The notes: generated from the letters alone by a model not told the origin. Shown: positions 12,144 to 23,133, counted from the stretch's first letter. The stretch: DNA of 64,000 nt from Strigamia acuminata (GCA_949358305.1 OX442319.1:10850001-10914000); one strand, 5' to 3'. Made by a program: numbers and translations.

Positions 12144-13948
12144 TTAAACTCCTCCAAATGCAGATTGTTTTGCAAACGGTGAAAGTTCTTTTGGGATTTG
12201 ATACTTGTCATCAATTCTGTTAAAATGACAATTTAAATTAACAAAAATATAAATATATATTGCTTTATCAGTACCTATATTGCTTTAATAAAGTACATTC
12301 TCCACCATCATTTCCATCCAAGTTGTAAGCGCACAAATACCCTTCTGTTGATGCAACATATACGTAAAGAGCGTTTTGGATTCTAAAAAAATAAAAGAAA
12401 AAAATTATAAAAATAAAAAAATATTCTATTAAGTAATAATAATCTTACGAGGCAACTGTGCAAACTGTTTTTGAACCAGAAGTTGGTAAGCGGGCAATGG
12501 CAAATGCTCGACTATGCGCGAATTGTTCTCCAAAATAACTTAACCATCCTTGGTTAGCCCTTTCTGCGGCGCTCGTTAATTTAAAGACGTGGACCGTCTC
12601 TGTGTCACTCGACGCACACAGGAAGCGTGAATCTGCACTAAAGGCCAAACAACTAATATTGACACACCTGTAATTAAAATAAATATAAATATTACAATTA
12701 GGCAAGAAGAGTGATGGCTTACCTTTGTAAACCACGTCTAAATTCGAATTGTTTCGTTGCGGTTTCAACATCAAACACACGAATTATGGTGCCCTAAACA
12801 AGTGGGAAGTTTAATATTATTAAAATATTAAAAAATATTATTTTTCTTGCCTTAATTGATGCAGTTGCAATTAAATTGCCAGTTGTGTTGAACGCCAATG
12901 CTGATATTGGGTTTTCGTGCGCTGTTATCTCCGTTTTGAAGCGCTGTAATAATATAAATATTATAAAATACTCGAAGGATTTTGTATTAATTTAATTTAC
13001 AAAGTCGGCTGCGCTGAATATTTGGATTATACCGGCGGTGTCGCTAGTGGGGTAGGCAACGTCGGAGTTTTCGGCGCACAGTGCAAATAAACCGCGGGGA
13101 TTCAAAGTTGACTGGTAATTGACTAATTTCGGGTTTTGTTGATAGTCGAGTCTTTGTATCCAGAAGCTGCCGTTTAAACTCACGACGAAGCGCTGCGTGT
13201 ATTAAAAATATATTTATTTTATTTATTTATTGGTTTTTTTGTGGTGATAAACGAGGTAAAGGGGTTTTGTATACTTGTTTGTTCAGTTTGACGGACAATA
13301 TGTCGCTGGGGTAGTCGTAACTGCATATGAGACTACTTTTCTCGAGGTTGTATAACATTAATTTTTTGGGTGTTCTGGAGTTCACTTTTGTTATTAATTT
13401 GGTCGAGTCGAGTGGTTCGATGATTTCTATCGGTTCATTGTCGGCTGCAATGTAATTTTTTTTTAATTTTAAGTCTATAAAATATTTTTTTTTTTTTTAC
13501 TTACTCAGTTCGAAAATTTTCGACAAATTTTGGACTGAATCGAGTGAAAACAGTTTGTAGCCGATGTTGGTTCCCACTGCCAAGCACCTGCAGAAAGAAA
13601 AATGTGAAAAATATCTTTTCCGTAAGCCTAAGCAGATTACAGACAGATTATCTCATTTCATGCACACCTGTCGCCTGTTTATTTTTATCTCCAAACTTTA
13701 AAAAAAAATTCAATCTTATTTTTTTTTTTAAATAACAAATTAATTAATTTTTTTTAAATTAAATGCAAAAAAAAATGCAAAAAAAATTAATACATTGATC
13801 CGAAAATCTTATAAAAAGCAGGTTTTACTCGTGTTGCATGTCAGGTGGTTTAAAGATTGATTGTAAAGTGTAAAATAAAGCTTTATCAAGCGATTACTTG
13901 TACTTACGTGCCATTCTGATTGAAGTTGATGGAATACACTGCTTCCAT
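12144..13948 (-). CDS. WIPI/Atg18 PROPPIN, paralogue A
   Basis: Nine exons in phase on the minus strand: 13948-13908, 13587-13505, 13444-13275, 13192-13001, 12943-12851, 12793-12723, 12667-12449, 12382-12275 and 12216-12144 (349 aa, close to WDR45-sized PROPPINs). Landmarks typical of the family appear in order: NFNQNG, VGTNIGYKLFSL, an ENPISALAFN blade, GTIIRVFDVE, the phosphoinositide-binding FRRG motif (in EFRRGLQ), then SCLAFSADSRFLCASSDTET and VHVFKL. PROPPINs bind PI3P/PI(3,5)P2 through the FRRG arginines and act in autophagosome formation and endosomal membrane remodelling. Intron 5 begins GC (AAG|GCAAGA), so it is a GC-AG intron. Head-to-tail with paralogue B. Assignment to WIPI1/2 versus WIPI3/4 not resolved, though FRRG favours the WIPI1/2 type. 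Confidence 0.92.
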
Positions 13949-14847
13949 GTTGCTCGTTCTATCCAGGTGCAGGTTAGATTCACGTGTGTTGGTCGAGGGT
14001 CAGAGTGGACATACATTTGGGGGATTACATAAAGAGGTCAACTCGGATCAACGTGTATGAGGTCATTTCCGGTTCATTTGGCGCGAAATGGTGCATAACG
14101 ATGCGTTTGTGTAAATGAAACAATTTCTGCATTATAAATTATAGATCGGTGTATTAACTGAAGGATTTTTGCTTCAGAAATTGACCAATCGTTCGTTCTG
14201 TATCTCTAAATGAAGGATTTTTGCATCAGAAATTGATTTTTTTTTTAAAAAAATCTAAAAAATGTGTGTTTGGCCTTTTTAGGACAATTTTTGTTTAGAT
14301 GATCTCCTTTTGTTTCTAAACAGTTCATTTTTGCAGCAAGGTCTTGTTATTTTTGTTTAGAAAAGTTCCAGCAGTTAAAAAAACACCTCCTTTGCTTTCC
14401 TGCATAGCTAGTAGCAATATGGGGAAAAATTAATGAGGAAAAATGCTTTAAAATCAAAAAAATCCAGAAGAAAAAATAAAAAAAACACAAAAAAACATGA
14501 AAAAACGAAAAAAACTATGGAAAAAAAAAAACTGGAGGAACAATAAAAGCATGGAAATTCATGAAAAATCATAATAAAAAAGAGAAAAAATAAAAATTGA
14601 AAACCAAGAAAAAAATTAATGGGAAAACGAGGGGAAATCCCATGTTCTTGAACTTAAAGCAATGATATCGCGATGCAATGTATAATAAATATGACTAATA
14701 TGTTTATTTTAACAAATTCTATTTACATTTTTATATACAAAAGAAATGAGGTTGTGTTCAGAAAGCTTCGTTCATCTTTTGAACCATTACATAACTTTTT
14801 TATCCATGCTAAAGCTAAAAAAAAAATTAAAAACAGAGAAAAATATA
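13949..14847. other. Spacer between the two WIPI paralogues
   Basis: Contains a direct repeat of a 'GAAGGATTTTTGC-TCAGAAATTGA' word (about 14160 and 14210) and an A-rich low-complexity run (14380-14640). A final coding exon of paralogue B equivalent to 12144-12216 was looked for and not found. Confidence 0.45.
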
Positions 14848-16610
14848 TCACAATGTAATAAGATTTTGTTTTGGTTCATTTTTAAACCTGTGTTTGTGAA
14901 GTAACAATGATTCCCCGCCTTCAAATAGATTCAAATTGTACACGTACAGATCTCCATCACTGTACACTAATATATGAAGGACGTTATCAATTCTAAAATA
15001 AAAAATAAAAAAATTATTGTAAAACTTATTAAGATTTAAAAAAAAAAAAATTTTTTTACGCAGTTATCCTGCAAATGTTCGTCAATCCTTCAGCAGGCAA
15101 ATGAACTGTAACAAATGCTCGCTTCAAACTGAAATACTTTGACACTTGTTTCAGGAGGCCATATTCATCAAGTTTTCGTCCAAAATGATCAAAAAATCCC
15201 AAACTGCTTTCCAACTTAAACACGTGGATTGTTTCAGTGTTGCTTGAAACAGCCAGAAATCTGGAATCGGCACTGAAAGCCAACGATTGGATATCGACGA
15301 ATCTAGAAATTGAAATAAATGGCTACGATTAATTATTCCGACTAAAGGGAGAGAAAAAATTGTATACCGTGTTGTGCCGCGCAAAAAATCTACGATTTTA
15401 CTTCCATTTTGAATATTAAAAACTCGAATTATAGTTCCCTGCAAAGAATTACAAAAAAAAATACATTTTAAAATGGTTTAAAATCGATTAAAACACCTTT
15501 TCTGATGCAGTTGCGATCATGGTTCCAGTAGAGTTGAAAGCCAATGCAGCTAGCGCGCTCTCGTGAGCTGATATTGTTATTACCGGTTGCTGCGAACCAA
15601 GAAATCGAAAAAATTTAATTTACAATACAAAAATAAAAATTTAAAACTCACCAAATTGCACATATCGAAAATCTCCAAACTTCCACCCATTATTTCGGAC
15701 GGGTAAGCCAAATAGTTGTCCGCGTTGTTCGACAACGCAAACAAATGAACTGGAATTCGTTCTGTGCTGATCGAATGAACGTGTTTACAACCGGTGGCAC
15801 CGAGTCTGAAAATGTGAAGTTTGTCTTCGAGACATACGACCAATGTCTGTTAAAACAAATGTGTGTTTAAAAAAATTATATTAAAAACTTAATTTTATAT
15901 TTAACTTACCGTTTCGTTCAGCTTGATCGATAATATTGGCCGTTCGTAGGTCAAATTCAGCAGTTCTCGCCTTTGAATTAGGTTTGTTACTAATAGTTTG
16001 TTGGGCGAGTCTCGACTCACAGTTGCCACAATACGCTTGTCAAACACCATTTCTACGATGTGTATGTTTTCAGCGTCTACAATGAAATAAAAATAAATAA
16101 ATTTAGATCGTAATACGATTTTAAAGGGCACAATTTACATTTGTGGGTCAAACGTTCCCACCACCGGTCGGGTCCGTCTGCTAAAATATTGGAAATAGTT
16201 TTAAAAATTATTAAATTGGTCAATCACAAGTTGGATAATCGATTTTACCCGAGTCGTATATTGTTTCTAAGTCGTTTATTGACTTGTGGGAAAGTAATTT
16301 AAATCCGTTGTGTCTACCAATTGCTAAAGATCTAAAAAAAACAAAGAAAATTTGTCATTTAATAAAATTTTTTAAAAAAAATTAAATATTTGATATTTCT
16401 AAAATATTTAATTCGTAAAAATCAATGGTTTGAGTCGATTTATAAGTATTTTAATGGATTTATGCAGATTTGTGGTGCAGTTTTCTCATTTTTGAATGCA
16501 ATAGGAATCTGAGGTTTTGAATTTCGCGCGTAGTAATAAACTTACGGACTATTGTGGTCGAACGAAACGCATAAAATGCTTTCTTCGACTTTTCTGCCCG
16601 CAATATTCAT
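14848..16610 (-). CDS. WIPI/Atg18 PROPPIN, paralogue B (divergent)
   Basis: Exons on the minus strand: 16610-16546, 16331-16249, 16180-16139, 16076-15910, 15846-15652, 15589-15497, 15438-15368, about 15323-15060 and 14992-14848. Family landmarks include SLAIGRHNGFKLLS, LVVCLEDKLHIFRL, HESALAALAFNSTG, GTIIRVFNIQNG and LAFSADSRFLAVSSNTET. Two oddities. The FRRG motif reads FLRG, losing one of the two lipid-contacting arginines. The exon before SLAFSADSRF has an extra base: the best-looking acceptor (15304-15306) would shift the frame, and only a weaker upstream acceptor (CGTAG, giving start 15323 and five extra codons) keeps it open. The last exon either reads into a TGA at 14848 or splices to an unseen exon. 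May be a specialised or decaying copy. Confidence 0.8.
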
Positions 16611-17389
16611 CGTGCTGTGTGGTTTTCTAGTTTTTTGGGAGACAGAATCTCGTGGTGTCACTTGGGACCCAACACACACCTATAGGTGTCACTACACAGC
16701 TTGAAAATCGACTGGACTCTCTTAATCCTTTTGTACATACCAATAGGGATTATTTTTGACATTCGACACTCTTTCGAATCCTTAATAATCTGCTTATTGA
16801 CAGGAATGCAATTATATCTCTTGCATTTTGCAAGTATGCGGGTCAAATTGCTGAAATTATTTGGCCAATGAATTTTCCAGACTTCAAAAAGTGTAAATTA
16901 TTTTCATAGCATTTTTTTTTTTAGATTTATTAAATTGTAAATATGTATTTTTTTATCTGTAAACTGTAAAATTAAACATTACTAGGGTTTTTATAAAAAT
17001 TTAATGAAAAAAGGAGAGTCGAATCTTTTGTACGGAGATACCTCTGTCTTGGCCGACTGCGGTGCAGTTTCTGCGGCCAAGCGAAACAGCAATCTCCGTC
17101 AAATTGATGAAATCGTCATTTTCTTGGTTTTTTCATAGATAGATCGAGCAGTGTGTGGAGCTGTGCGTTACTTTAACTTCAATCATACTTTATGTTTAAG
17201 AGGTGGCTTCTTTTGTTTAGTCATTTCTTCGTATCCATCCCATTTCATGTTGTCAGCGCTTTTAGTGTTGACATAATCGTTAGGCCTATTCTAATTGTAA
17301 GAAAATCAGTACTTGTCATGTAGTACGGAGTAATACTTATTTGTGGCCTAAATATGTACTGAATTTTAAACTTCTTGTAGGTTTAGATT
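16611..17389. other. 5' flank of WIPI-B and duplicated spacer
   Basis: No gene. From about 17285 onward the sequence (AAGAAAATCAGTACTTGTCA, AATATGTACTGAAT, TTGCATCCAT words) is repeated at 20445-20560, marking the spacer of the tandem duplication. Confidence 0.55.
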
Positions 17390-17650
17390 GCATCCATTTT
17401 TCAAAAAATCCAATTTTACGCCAAAAAAGAGGCCAAAAAATCCAATTTTAGACCAAAAAATCTAATTTTAGGCCACAAAATCCAATTTTAGACCAAAAAA
17501 TCTAATTTTAGACCAAAAAATCCAATTTTAGGCCAAAAAATCCAATTTTAGACCAAAAAATCTAATTTTAAGCCAAAAAATCCAATTTTAGACCAAAAAA
17601 TTTAATTTTAAGCCAAAAAATCCAATTTTTGACCAAAAAATCTAATTTTA
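17390..17650. repeat. 19-20 bp minisatellite
   Basis: About a dozen units of 'CCAAAAAATCCAATTTTAGA' with CCA/CTA alternation. The homologous place in the second duplicate (20560-20620) has only two or three units, so the array expanded or shrank after duplication. Confidence 0.9.
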
Positions 17651-18128
17651 GTTATAAAGAGCCCAGAAAAGTGAGTATACTCTGTATACACAACTACACA
17701 ATGTACACAATTTCGAAGTAAAATTAAAAATCTGACATTTAATTTTAGTTCAAGAAACATTTCAATTCTCAGACAACTTTTTTATTTACAATTCGCTCGG
17801 ATGTAAAAAAAATAAAATGAAAATTATTACCGTAAGTATTACATTGGGTACAAGAATTAGATTTCATATATGGTGTGGAACGAGAATGCACTTGTTGAAA
17901 ATTTCCTTTTATGTTTCTAAATGTAATTTTTTAGTTGGTGTTCGTGATTCATTCAAAGCTCCAAGATTCTCTAAGCAACTTCGTGGAAAAATCAAAGTGC
18001 TAGAACGCGACACCGGATTTACATACGAAAAATTTGAAATACGATAATACGAAATACGAAACCGATTGTCTTCAATCACCGACCATTGAGACCACCTAGT
18101 ACTGTAAGTCACAACATATCTTTTAAAA

Positions 18129-18513
18129 TCAAATTTGGTCATTTGTGCGTGGCTGACGCAGGTCCATACGACAAACGGGACAGGTAAATTGTTGTTGAAA
18201 CCAAGTGTCGATACAATTAGAATGGAAAACATGCTGACAAGGGGAGTTTCTTGATCGTCTGGCCGCGCTTCGGCGGTTCAAAGCAAATAGTGCAGTCGTC
18301 CGAACTGTCAACCTCCAGCTCGATCGGCGTTAATTCCACCAAAAGCGGAGGAGGCTCTTCGAATTGAAGATGATGTAGTTGTAGTTGTAGTTGTTGTAGT
18401 CGTTGTAGTTGTTGTAGTTGTTGTAGTTGTAGTCGTCGTTGTCGTTGTCGTTCTAGTTGATGTGCACGATCTATTGCTTGTTCGATATCACTAATGACGA
18501 ATCCTCCTTCCAT
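18129..18513 (-). pseudogene. RING-H2 protein copy 1, C-terminal part, frameshifted
   Basis: From a possible ATG at 18513 the frame runs through a Q/R/L-rich tract (a GTAGTT hexamer-type microsatellite at about 18375-18450), then IELEVDSSDDCTICFEP, and leaves the RING frame after KKLP. The remaining RING (HVFHSNCIDTW, CPVCRMDLRQ, then stop) is in the next frame, ending at 18129. Compared with the intact copy at 21092-21757 there is one extra base near 18239-18246, just before the first zinc-binding histidine. The N-terminal domain lies detached at 19084-19702. An intact RING is therefore not encoded unless the base call is wrong. Confidence 0.75.
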
Positions 18514-19083
18514 GCTTGCCGTTTATTTTTAGGAATTTTTGTAACGGAATCACTCTTCAACGTCAGTGACTTTAATTATATGAGACAACACCGAATCGAC
18601 TCTTTTAAGTAGAAGGAAAGTGCTTTCGTCGCTAAGACGTTCGTGTAAAAATTAGTACGTCTTTTGTTTGTAACGTTGTACACACGTTTATTGTAATCAA
18701 ATAGATTTTCTTGTAATTTGTCGAATCGTTGAAGCTAATTGACCGATGTGGACAGAAATGTGACACTATATTCCCCGATGACACCTGTTTTAAACTTGTA
18801 AGAAAAATTAAATCAAGTTTTCACAACATAAAATTCTCTCATCATTTACGTTTAGCGCCTTCTAGTAATCAATATTTGAAACAGGTTTATTTTCAAAGCC
18901 CCTTTAAGAGTGTAATTACAGCAGATACTCCACGTCAAAAACAAAATTGATTGTGTCAAATAGTTGTTTTATTGAGTCATAGAAATAAATAAATAAAAAA
19001 CATTGTTATTGAAGCGATGCTGAAATTCAGGTAAATTGTAACAAAATGGCGTCAAAACGTATCTTTAAAAATTAAATTGTAGA

Positions 19084-19702
19084 CTAAGGTAAACGGTAAT
19101 TGTGTAACAGTGTGTGCGCACTGTGCGGGCCAGTTTCACGGCAGGGACGTACCCGGCTCAGACCAGCGTACTCAGCGTAGTCGTATTCCCGTTTAGGATT
19201 ATATTTCTCATTACCACAATTTTCTTCGTCCTCCGAACTCGGCGAATCGTAATAATCGTATCCACATCTACTATCATCCAGTGCTGGACTGGCCCGGCGG
19301 GCTACCGGGAGTTTCCCGGTGGCCCGTGGCCGCTGTGGCCTGTTGCGGCCTGCTGTAGCCTGTCCCGACTCCATTAATTGTGGCCCGGACACCCAGATTT
19401 CCCGGTAATAAACTTGTTCCCAGTCCAGCCCTGCTATCATCACTATCATCGTCGAAACACTCTTGTTTCTCGTCCACATCTTCGTCCGTACTCTCGTCTC
19501 CGTCTGACACGTGTCCCCCATCTTGTTTTTGCATTTGAATTAAATAAAAAATTCTTTTGCTTGCATTTGTCTCTTTCGGTTGTGATTCTTGCGTCACTCC
19601 GTCTAATAAATCGTTTTCCTCCGCTTCTTTCTGCTTTTTCAATATTTTAAACATCTTTATACACTTTTCCACTTCAGTCGTGTTTTGCATTGTATTTGCC
19701 AT
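19084..19702 (-). pseudogene. RING-H2 protein copy 1, N-terminal part split by a MITE
   Basis: The ATG at 19702 opens a frame homologous to the start of the intact copy: MQNTTE, KMFKILKKQKEAEEND, SDGDESTDEDVD. It is interrupted at 19434 by a 155-bp MITE plus an 8-bp target duplication; 163 bp added is not a multiple of three. Homology resumes in another frame (SPSSEDEENCGNEKYN, RETGPH) and ends at a stop at 19084, without the RING. Together with 18129-18513 this is a broken paralogue. Confidence 0.8.
19279..19433. mobile_element. hAT-type MITE with 8-bp target duplication
   Basis: Starts CAGTGCTGGACTGG and ends CCAGTCCAGCCCTG, flanked on both sides by CTATCATC (19271-19278 and 19434-19441), a perfect 8-bp duplication as expected for hAT transposition. 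It sits inside the coding sequence of RING-H2 copy 1. Related ends or fragments occur near 27660-27720, 34524-34614 and 35990-36075. Confidence 0.92.
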
Positions 19703-19788
19703 TGTATTTATCGGAAATTGTAGTAATATCGAAATCAAGCGTTATCGACTGCAAATATAGAATTAATGAATGTCGTTTTGGCGGTCTG

Positions 19789-19843
19789 CTTTTATACTGA
19801 CCCTAACGCAACGTGACAGTAACGTGACCGTAACGGTCACGTT
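19789..19843 (-). promoter_or_regulatory. TATA box and inverted repeat upstream of RING-H2 copy 1
   Basis: On the minus strand TATAAAAG (19789-19796) lies about 90 bp upstream of the ATG at 19702. Further upstream is an inverted repeat AACGTGACC-gtaac-GGTCACGTT (19821-19843). Both are conserved at the second copy (21827-21868), with a spacer of different length. Confidence 0.6.
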
Positions 19844-19910
19844 TTTATTACCGGTACATGGGTAAAACGTAGCGAACAACTTGCTGCCGAAGTTCTCGGC
19901 CATCACAGGC

Positions 19911-20440
19911 GTCGTGGCACCGAGTCTGAAAATGTGAAGTTTGTCTTCGAGACACACGACCAATGTCTGTTAAAACAAATGTGTATTTAAATAAATTATA
20001 TTAAAAACTTAATTTTATATTTAACTTACCGTTTCGTTCAGCTTGATTAATAATATTGGTCGTTCGTAGGTCAAATTCAGCAGTTCTCGCCTTTTAGTTA
20101 GGTTTGTTACTAATAGCTTGTTGGGCGAGTCTCGACTCACAGTTGCCACAATACGCTTGTCAAACACTATTTCTACGATGTGTATGTTTTCAGCGTCTAC
20201 AATGAAATAAAAATAAATAAATTTAGATCGTAATACGATTTTGAAGGGCACAATTTACATTTGTGGGTCAGACGTTCCCACCACCGGTCGGGTCAGTCTG
20301 CTAAAATATTGGAAATATAGTTTTAAAAATTGTTAAATTGGTCAATTAAAGTTTGATAATCGATTTTACCCGAGTCGTATATTGTATCTAAGTCGTTTAT
20401 TGACTTGTGGAAAAGTAATTTAAATCCGTTGTGTCAACCA
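19911..20440 (-). pseudogene. Partial WIPI-B copy
   Basis: Near-copy of 15795-16320. It carries the start of the LVVCLEDKLHIFRLGAT exon, a full equivalent of 15910-16076 (20030-20196, with VSRDSPNKLLVTNL), the short WW exon and part of the GRHNGFKLL exon. It breaks abruptly after RLGAT on one side and in the second exon on the other, and lacks the start exon and all downstream blades. The remaining exons keep open frames, so the copy is recent. Confidence 0.85.
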
Positions 20441-21091
20441 AGAAAATCGGTACTTGTTATACAGTAATACTTTATACTTTATTTGTGGTCTGTCAGTTCC
20501 TAAACTATCTAAATATGTACTGAATATTTAACTACTTGTAGGTTTGGATTGCATCCATTATTCAAAAAATCCAAAGAATTCAATTTTAGGCCAACAAATC
20601 CAATTTTAGCTAGGAGAAGCCCAGAAAAGTGAGTACATAATAAACTAAGGCCACGTACACAAGTTTGAAGTAAAATTAAAGATCTGATATTTAATTTTAG
20701 TTTAGGGAACATTTCAATTCTCGGACAACTTATTTATTTACTTCTTACTTACTAATTCGGTCGGATGTAAAAAAAAAAATGAGAATTATTATCGGTATAA
20801 CATTGTGTACAAGAATTAGATTTCATACAGTATGGTGTGGAACTAGAATGCACTCGTTGAAAATTTGCTTTTATATTTCTAAAGGTAATCTTGTAGTTGG
20901 TGTTCGTGATTCAGACAAAGCTCCCAGATTCTCTAAGCAACTTCGTGAAAAAATCGAAGTGCTAGAACGTGACACCGGATTTACATACAAAAAAATCTGA
21001 AATACGATAATACGAAATACGAAACCGATTGTCTTCAATCTCCGACCATTGAGACCACCTAGTACTGTAAGTCACAACATATCTTTTAAAA

Positions 21092-21757
21092 TCAAATTTG
21101 GTCATTTGTGCGCGGCTGACGCAGGTCCATACGACATGTGGGACAGGTAAAATGTTGTTGAAGCCAAGTGTCGATACAATTAGAATGGAAAACATGGTGA
21201 CAGGGCAGTTTCTTGATCGTCTGGCCGCGCTTCTGCGGTTCAAAGCAAACGATGCAGTCGTCAGAACTGTCAACCTCCAGCTCGATCGACGTTAATTCCA
21301 GGCTACGAGACGTTAATTCCAGGCTACGAATCAAACGGTGACGAAATGACACGACTTCTGTGTGCACATCGTGTGGGCCAGTTTCACGGTAGGGACCTAC
21401 CCGGCTTCCAAGAGGGTAGTCGTATTCCCGATTACGATTATATTCCTCATTACCACTATTTTCTTCGTCTTCCGAACTCGGGGACTCGTAATCGTAATCT
21501 GCAAAACTACTATTATCACTATCATCGTCGACATCTTCATCCGTACTCTCGTCTCCGTCTGACACGAGTCCCGCATGTTGTCTTTGCATTTTAATTAAAT
21601 GAAAAATACTTTTGTTTACATTTGTCTCTTTCGGTTGTGATGATGCTTGCGTCACTCCGTCTAATATATCGTTTTCCTCCGCTTCTTTCTGTTTCAATAT
21701 TTTAAACATCTTTATCCACTTTTCCTCTTCAGTCGTGTTTTGCATTTGTGATGCCAT
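21092..21757 (-). CDS. RING-H2 E3 ubiquitin ligase-like protein (intact copy)
   Basis: Single-exon frame of 221 aa from the ATG at 21757. The first 60 residues are charged (KMFKILKQKEAEENDILDG). Residues about 60-125 are very acidic and disordered (SDGDESTDEDVDDD, SPSSEDEEN). A C3H2C3 RING-H2 finger occupies about residues 165-210: C-x2-C in DDCIVCFEP, then HHVFHSNC, then CPTC before the C-terminal RMDLRQPRTNDQI. RING-H2 fingers recruit E2 enzymes; the substrate is unknown. No transmembrane helix. A TATA box lies 70 bp upstream of the ATG. It is transcribed divergently from the ADAM17-like gene that starts 483 bp away. Two adjacent SRSLELTS/RSLELTS repeats come from a small local duplication. 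Confidence 0.85.
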   Translation of the reverse strand: MASQMQNTTEEEKWIKMFKILKQKEAEENDILDGVTQASSQPKETNVNKSIFHLIKMQRQHAGLVSDGDESTDEDVDDDSDNSSFADYDYESPSSEDEENSGNEEYNRNREYDYPLGSRVGPYRETGPHDVHTEVVSFRHRLIRSLELTSRSLELTSIELEVDSSDDCIVCFEPQKRGQTIKKLPCHHVFHSNCIDTWLQQHFTCPTCRMDLRQPRTNDQI

Positions 21758-21826
21758 TGTATTTATCGGAAATCAAGTGTTATCGACTGCAAATATAGAA
21801 TTAATGAATGTTGTTTTGGCGGTCCG

Positions 21827-21868
21827 CTTTTATACTGACCCTAACGCAACGTGACCAACGGTCACGTT
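21827..21868 (-). promoter_or_regulatory. TATA box and 9-bp palindrome, RING-H2 promoter
   Basis: TATAAAAG on the minus strand at 21827-21834 and a perfect 9-bp inverted repeat AACGTGACC-aac-GGTCACGTT at 21848-21868. The half-site GTGACC/CGTGAC resembles bZIP or nuclear-receptor half-sites. Conserved in both copies of the duplication. Confidence 0.6.
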
Positions 21869-22239
21869 TTGATTACATAAGTAAAACGTGACCAACAACT
21901 TGCTGCCGAAGGAGGATTGTTGTCTTGAGCGCCATGTTGGCATTCGTACGTGGAATTTGGATTAAGTTTGCAATTTTACCAATGGATTGAAGATTTGTTG
22001 TTCACCTTGATTTATTCAGTACTTTACTGGATTGGCGCCCAACCCACGCAGAATCACAGTACTATAGGGTTACAATTCTTTAAAATAAATTGAATGTCGA
22101 GTGTAAAATTGCATCAATTGGACCAGAAGATGATTTATCAATAAACCTTTATTATTATTGTTACTCCTTGTGATTATTACTAAAACAAACCAACGTTTCC
22201 AACAATAATTAAACTCCCCACTGTTGTCTTCTAACTGAA

Positions 22240-23032
22240 ATGCTCACTTCTAATCCTCTGATGTTTGTGCTTTTATTCCTATCAACATTCAACTACCTCC
22301 TCCAGCCCACATTTGCAATATTCTGGGACTGTGTACCTGGTGCAACCTTTGTAAGCTACATCTACCCTTTATCAACCAATTACCTATTATTACCTACATG
22401 ATTTCACTCATTTTTATTTCCTACAGACATGCGATCCCGGTGACGAATGTCATTACCCAGCACAATGCAATTCAAAAACCAGAACGTGTCCGAAACCCGT
22501 AAAAGTAGCAAACGGAGAGAAATGCATAGGCGTAGCCGGTCATTGCATAAATGGAAAATGCATAAAAAATATACCGGATGAACTTCCGCCTGCGGTCGAG
22601 AAAGATATTAAGAAGTTTGAGGGAGACCTTTCCCCTAGGCACATGGAAGATCTTCCGCCTGGGGACGAGGAAAACCTTCCGCCTGAAGACAAGAAAGACA
22701 ATAAGCCTGAGGACGAAGAAGTCCTTTTAGAAGAAACTGTGAAAGTTCCGCCTCCACCGCCTCCGATCGAAGAGAAAGAGGATGACGAAGGTCAGCCTCC
22801 GCCACCGTTGAAGGCTTTCTCGCCGAAACAAGACTTTACCGACGAAGAAATTGACACGGTGTTTGAGAATCTTGACCAGACTATCCGTATGGCTATAGCT
22901 ACTATTGTCTTGTCAATTATAGCGCTTGGAATATTTATTGGAGTTGTTGTTGGAGTGTCCACCCTGGGATGTTGGTTGGCGTATTCTCCATCCGCGAGCT
23001 CATCTGTGGACGAATTTAAATACGAAACGTGA
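22240..23032 (+). CDS. ADAM17-like cysteine-rich membrane protein, short paralogue
   Basis: Two exons: 22240-22350 (37 codons, mainly a signal peptide, PLMFVLLFLST) and 22427-23032; 238 aa. After the signal peptide comes a cysteine module (CDPGDECHYPAQCN, TRTCPKPVKV, CIGVAGHCINGKC) that follows the spacing of the first half of the membrane-proximal cysteine-rich domain of ADAM10/ADAM17. Then an acidic/proline linker with imperfect repeats (LPPGDEENLPPEDK, PPPPPPIEEKED), a C-terminal transmembrane helix (IATIVLSIIALGIFIGVVVG) and about 22 residues after it. No prodomain, metalloprotease (no HExxH) or complete disintegrin. Same helix motif (VVVGVSTLG-WLAY) as the next gene, so they are tandem paralogues. 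Function unknown; possibly a ligand or decoy. Confidence 0.82.
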
Positions 23033-23046
23033 TTTTTAGATTGGAT

Positions 23047-23133
23047 AGGGGTCGTCCATAAATTACGTAACGCAAAATTTGGGATTTTTAGACCTCCTCC
23101 TTTCGTGCGTTAGGTAATTTATGGACGGCCCCT
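23047..23133. mobile_element. 87-bp palindromic MITE fragment
   Basis: Arms AGGGGTCGTCCATAAATTAC and its near-complement (GTAATTTATGGACGGCCCCT) form a hairpin with about 28-bp arms. It sits directly after the stop codon of the preceding gene, probably in its 3' UTR. I know this GTCCATAAATTACGTAA palindrome as a widespread invertebrate repeat. Confidence 0.75.

Larger units (their letters stand above)
19911..21900. repeat. Tandem segmental duplication, second unit
   Basis: Order WIPI 5' exons, spacer with minisatellite, RING-H2 3' flank, RING-H2 gene, then its promoter repeats the order seen at 15795-19880. The second unit starts directly after the promoter of the first RING-H2 copy (sequence ...CTTGCTGCCGAAG common to 19890 and 21905). 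Internal differences: the second unit lacks about 16.3-17.28 kb and the MITE. Confidence 0.8.
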
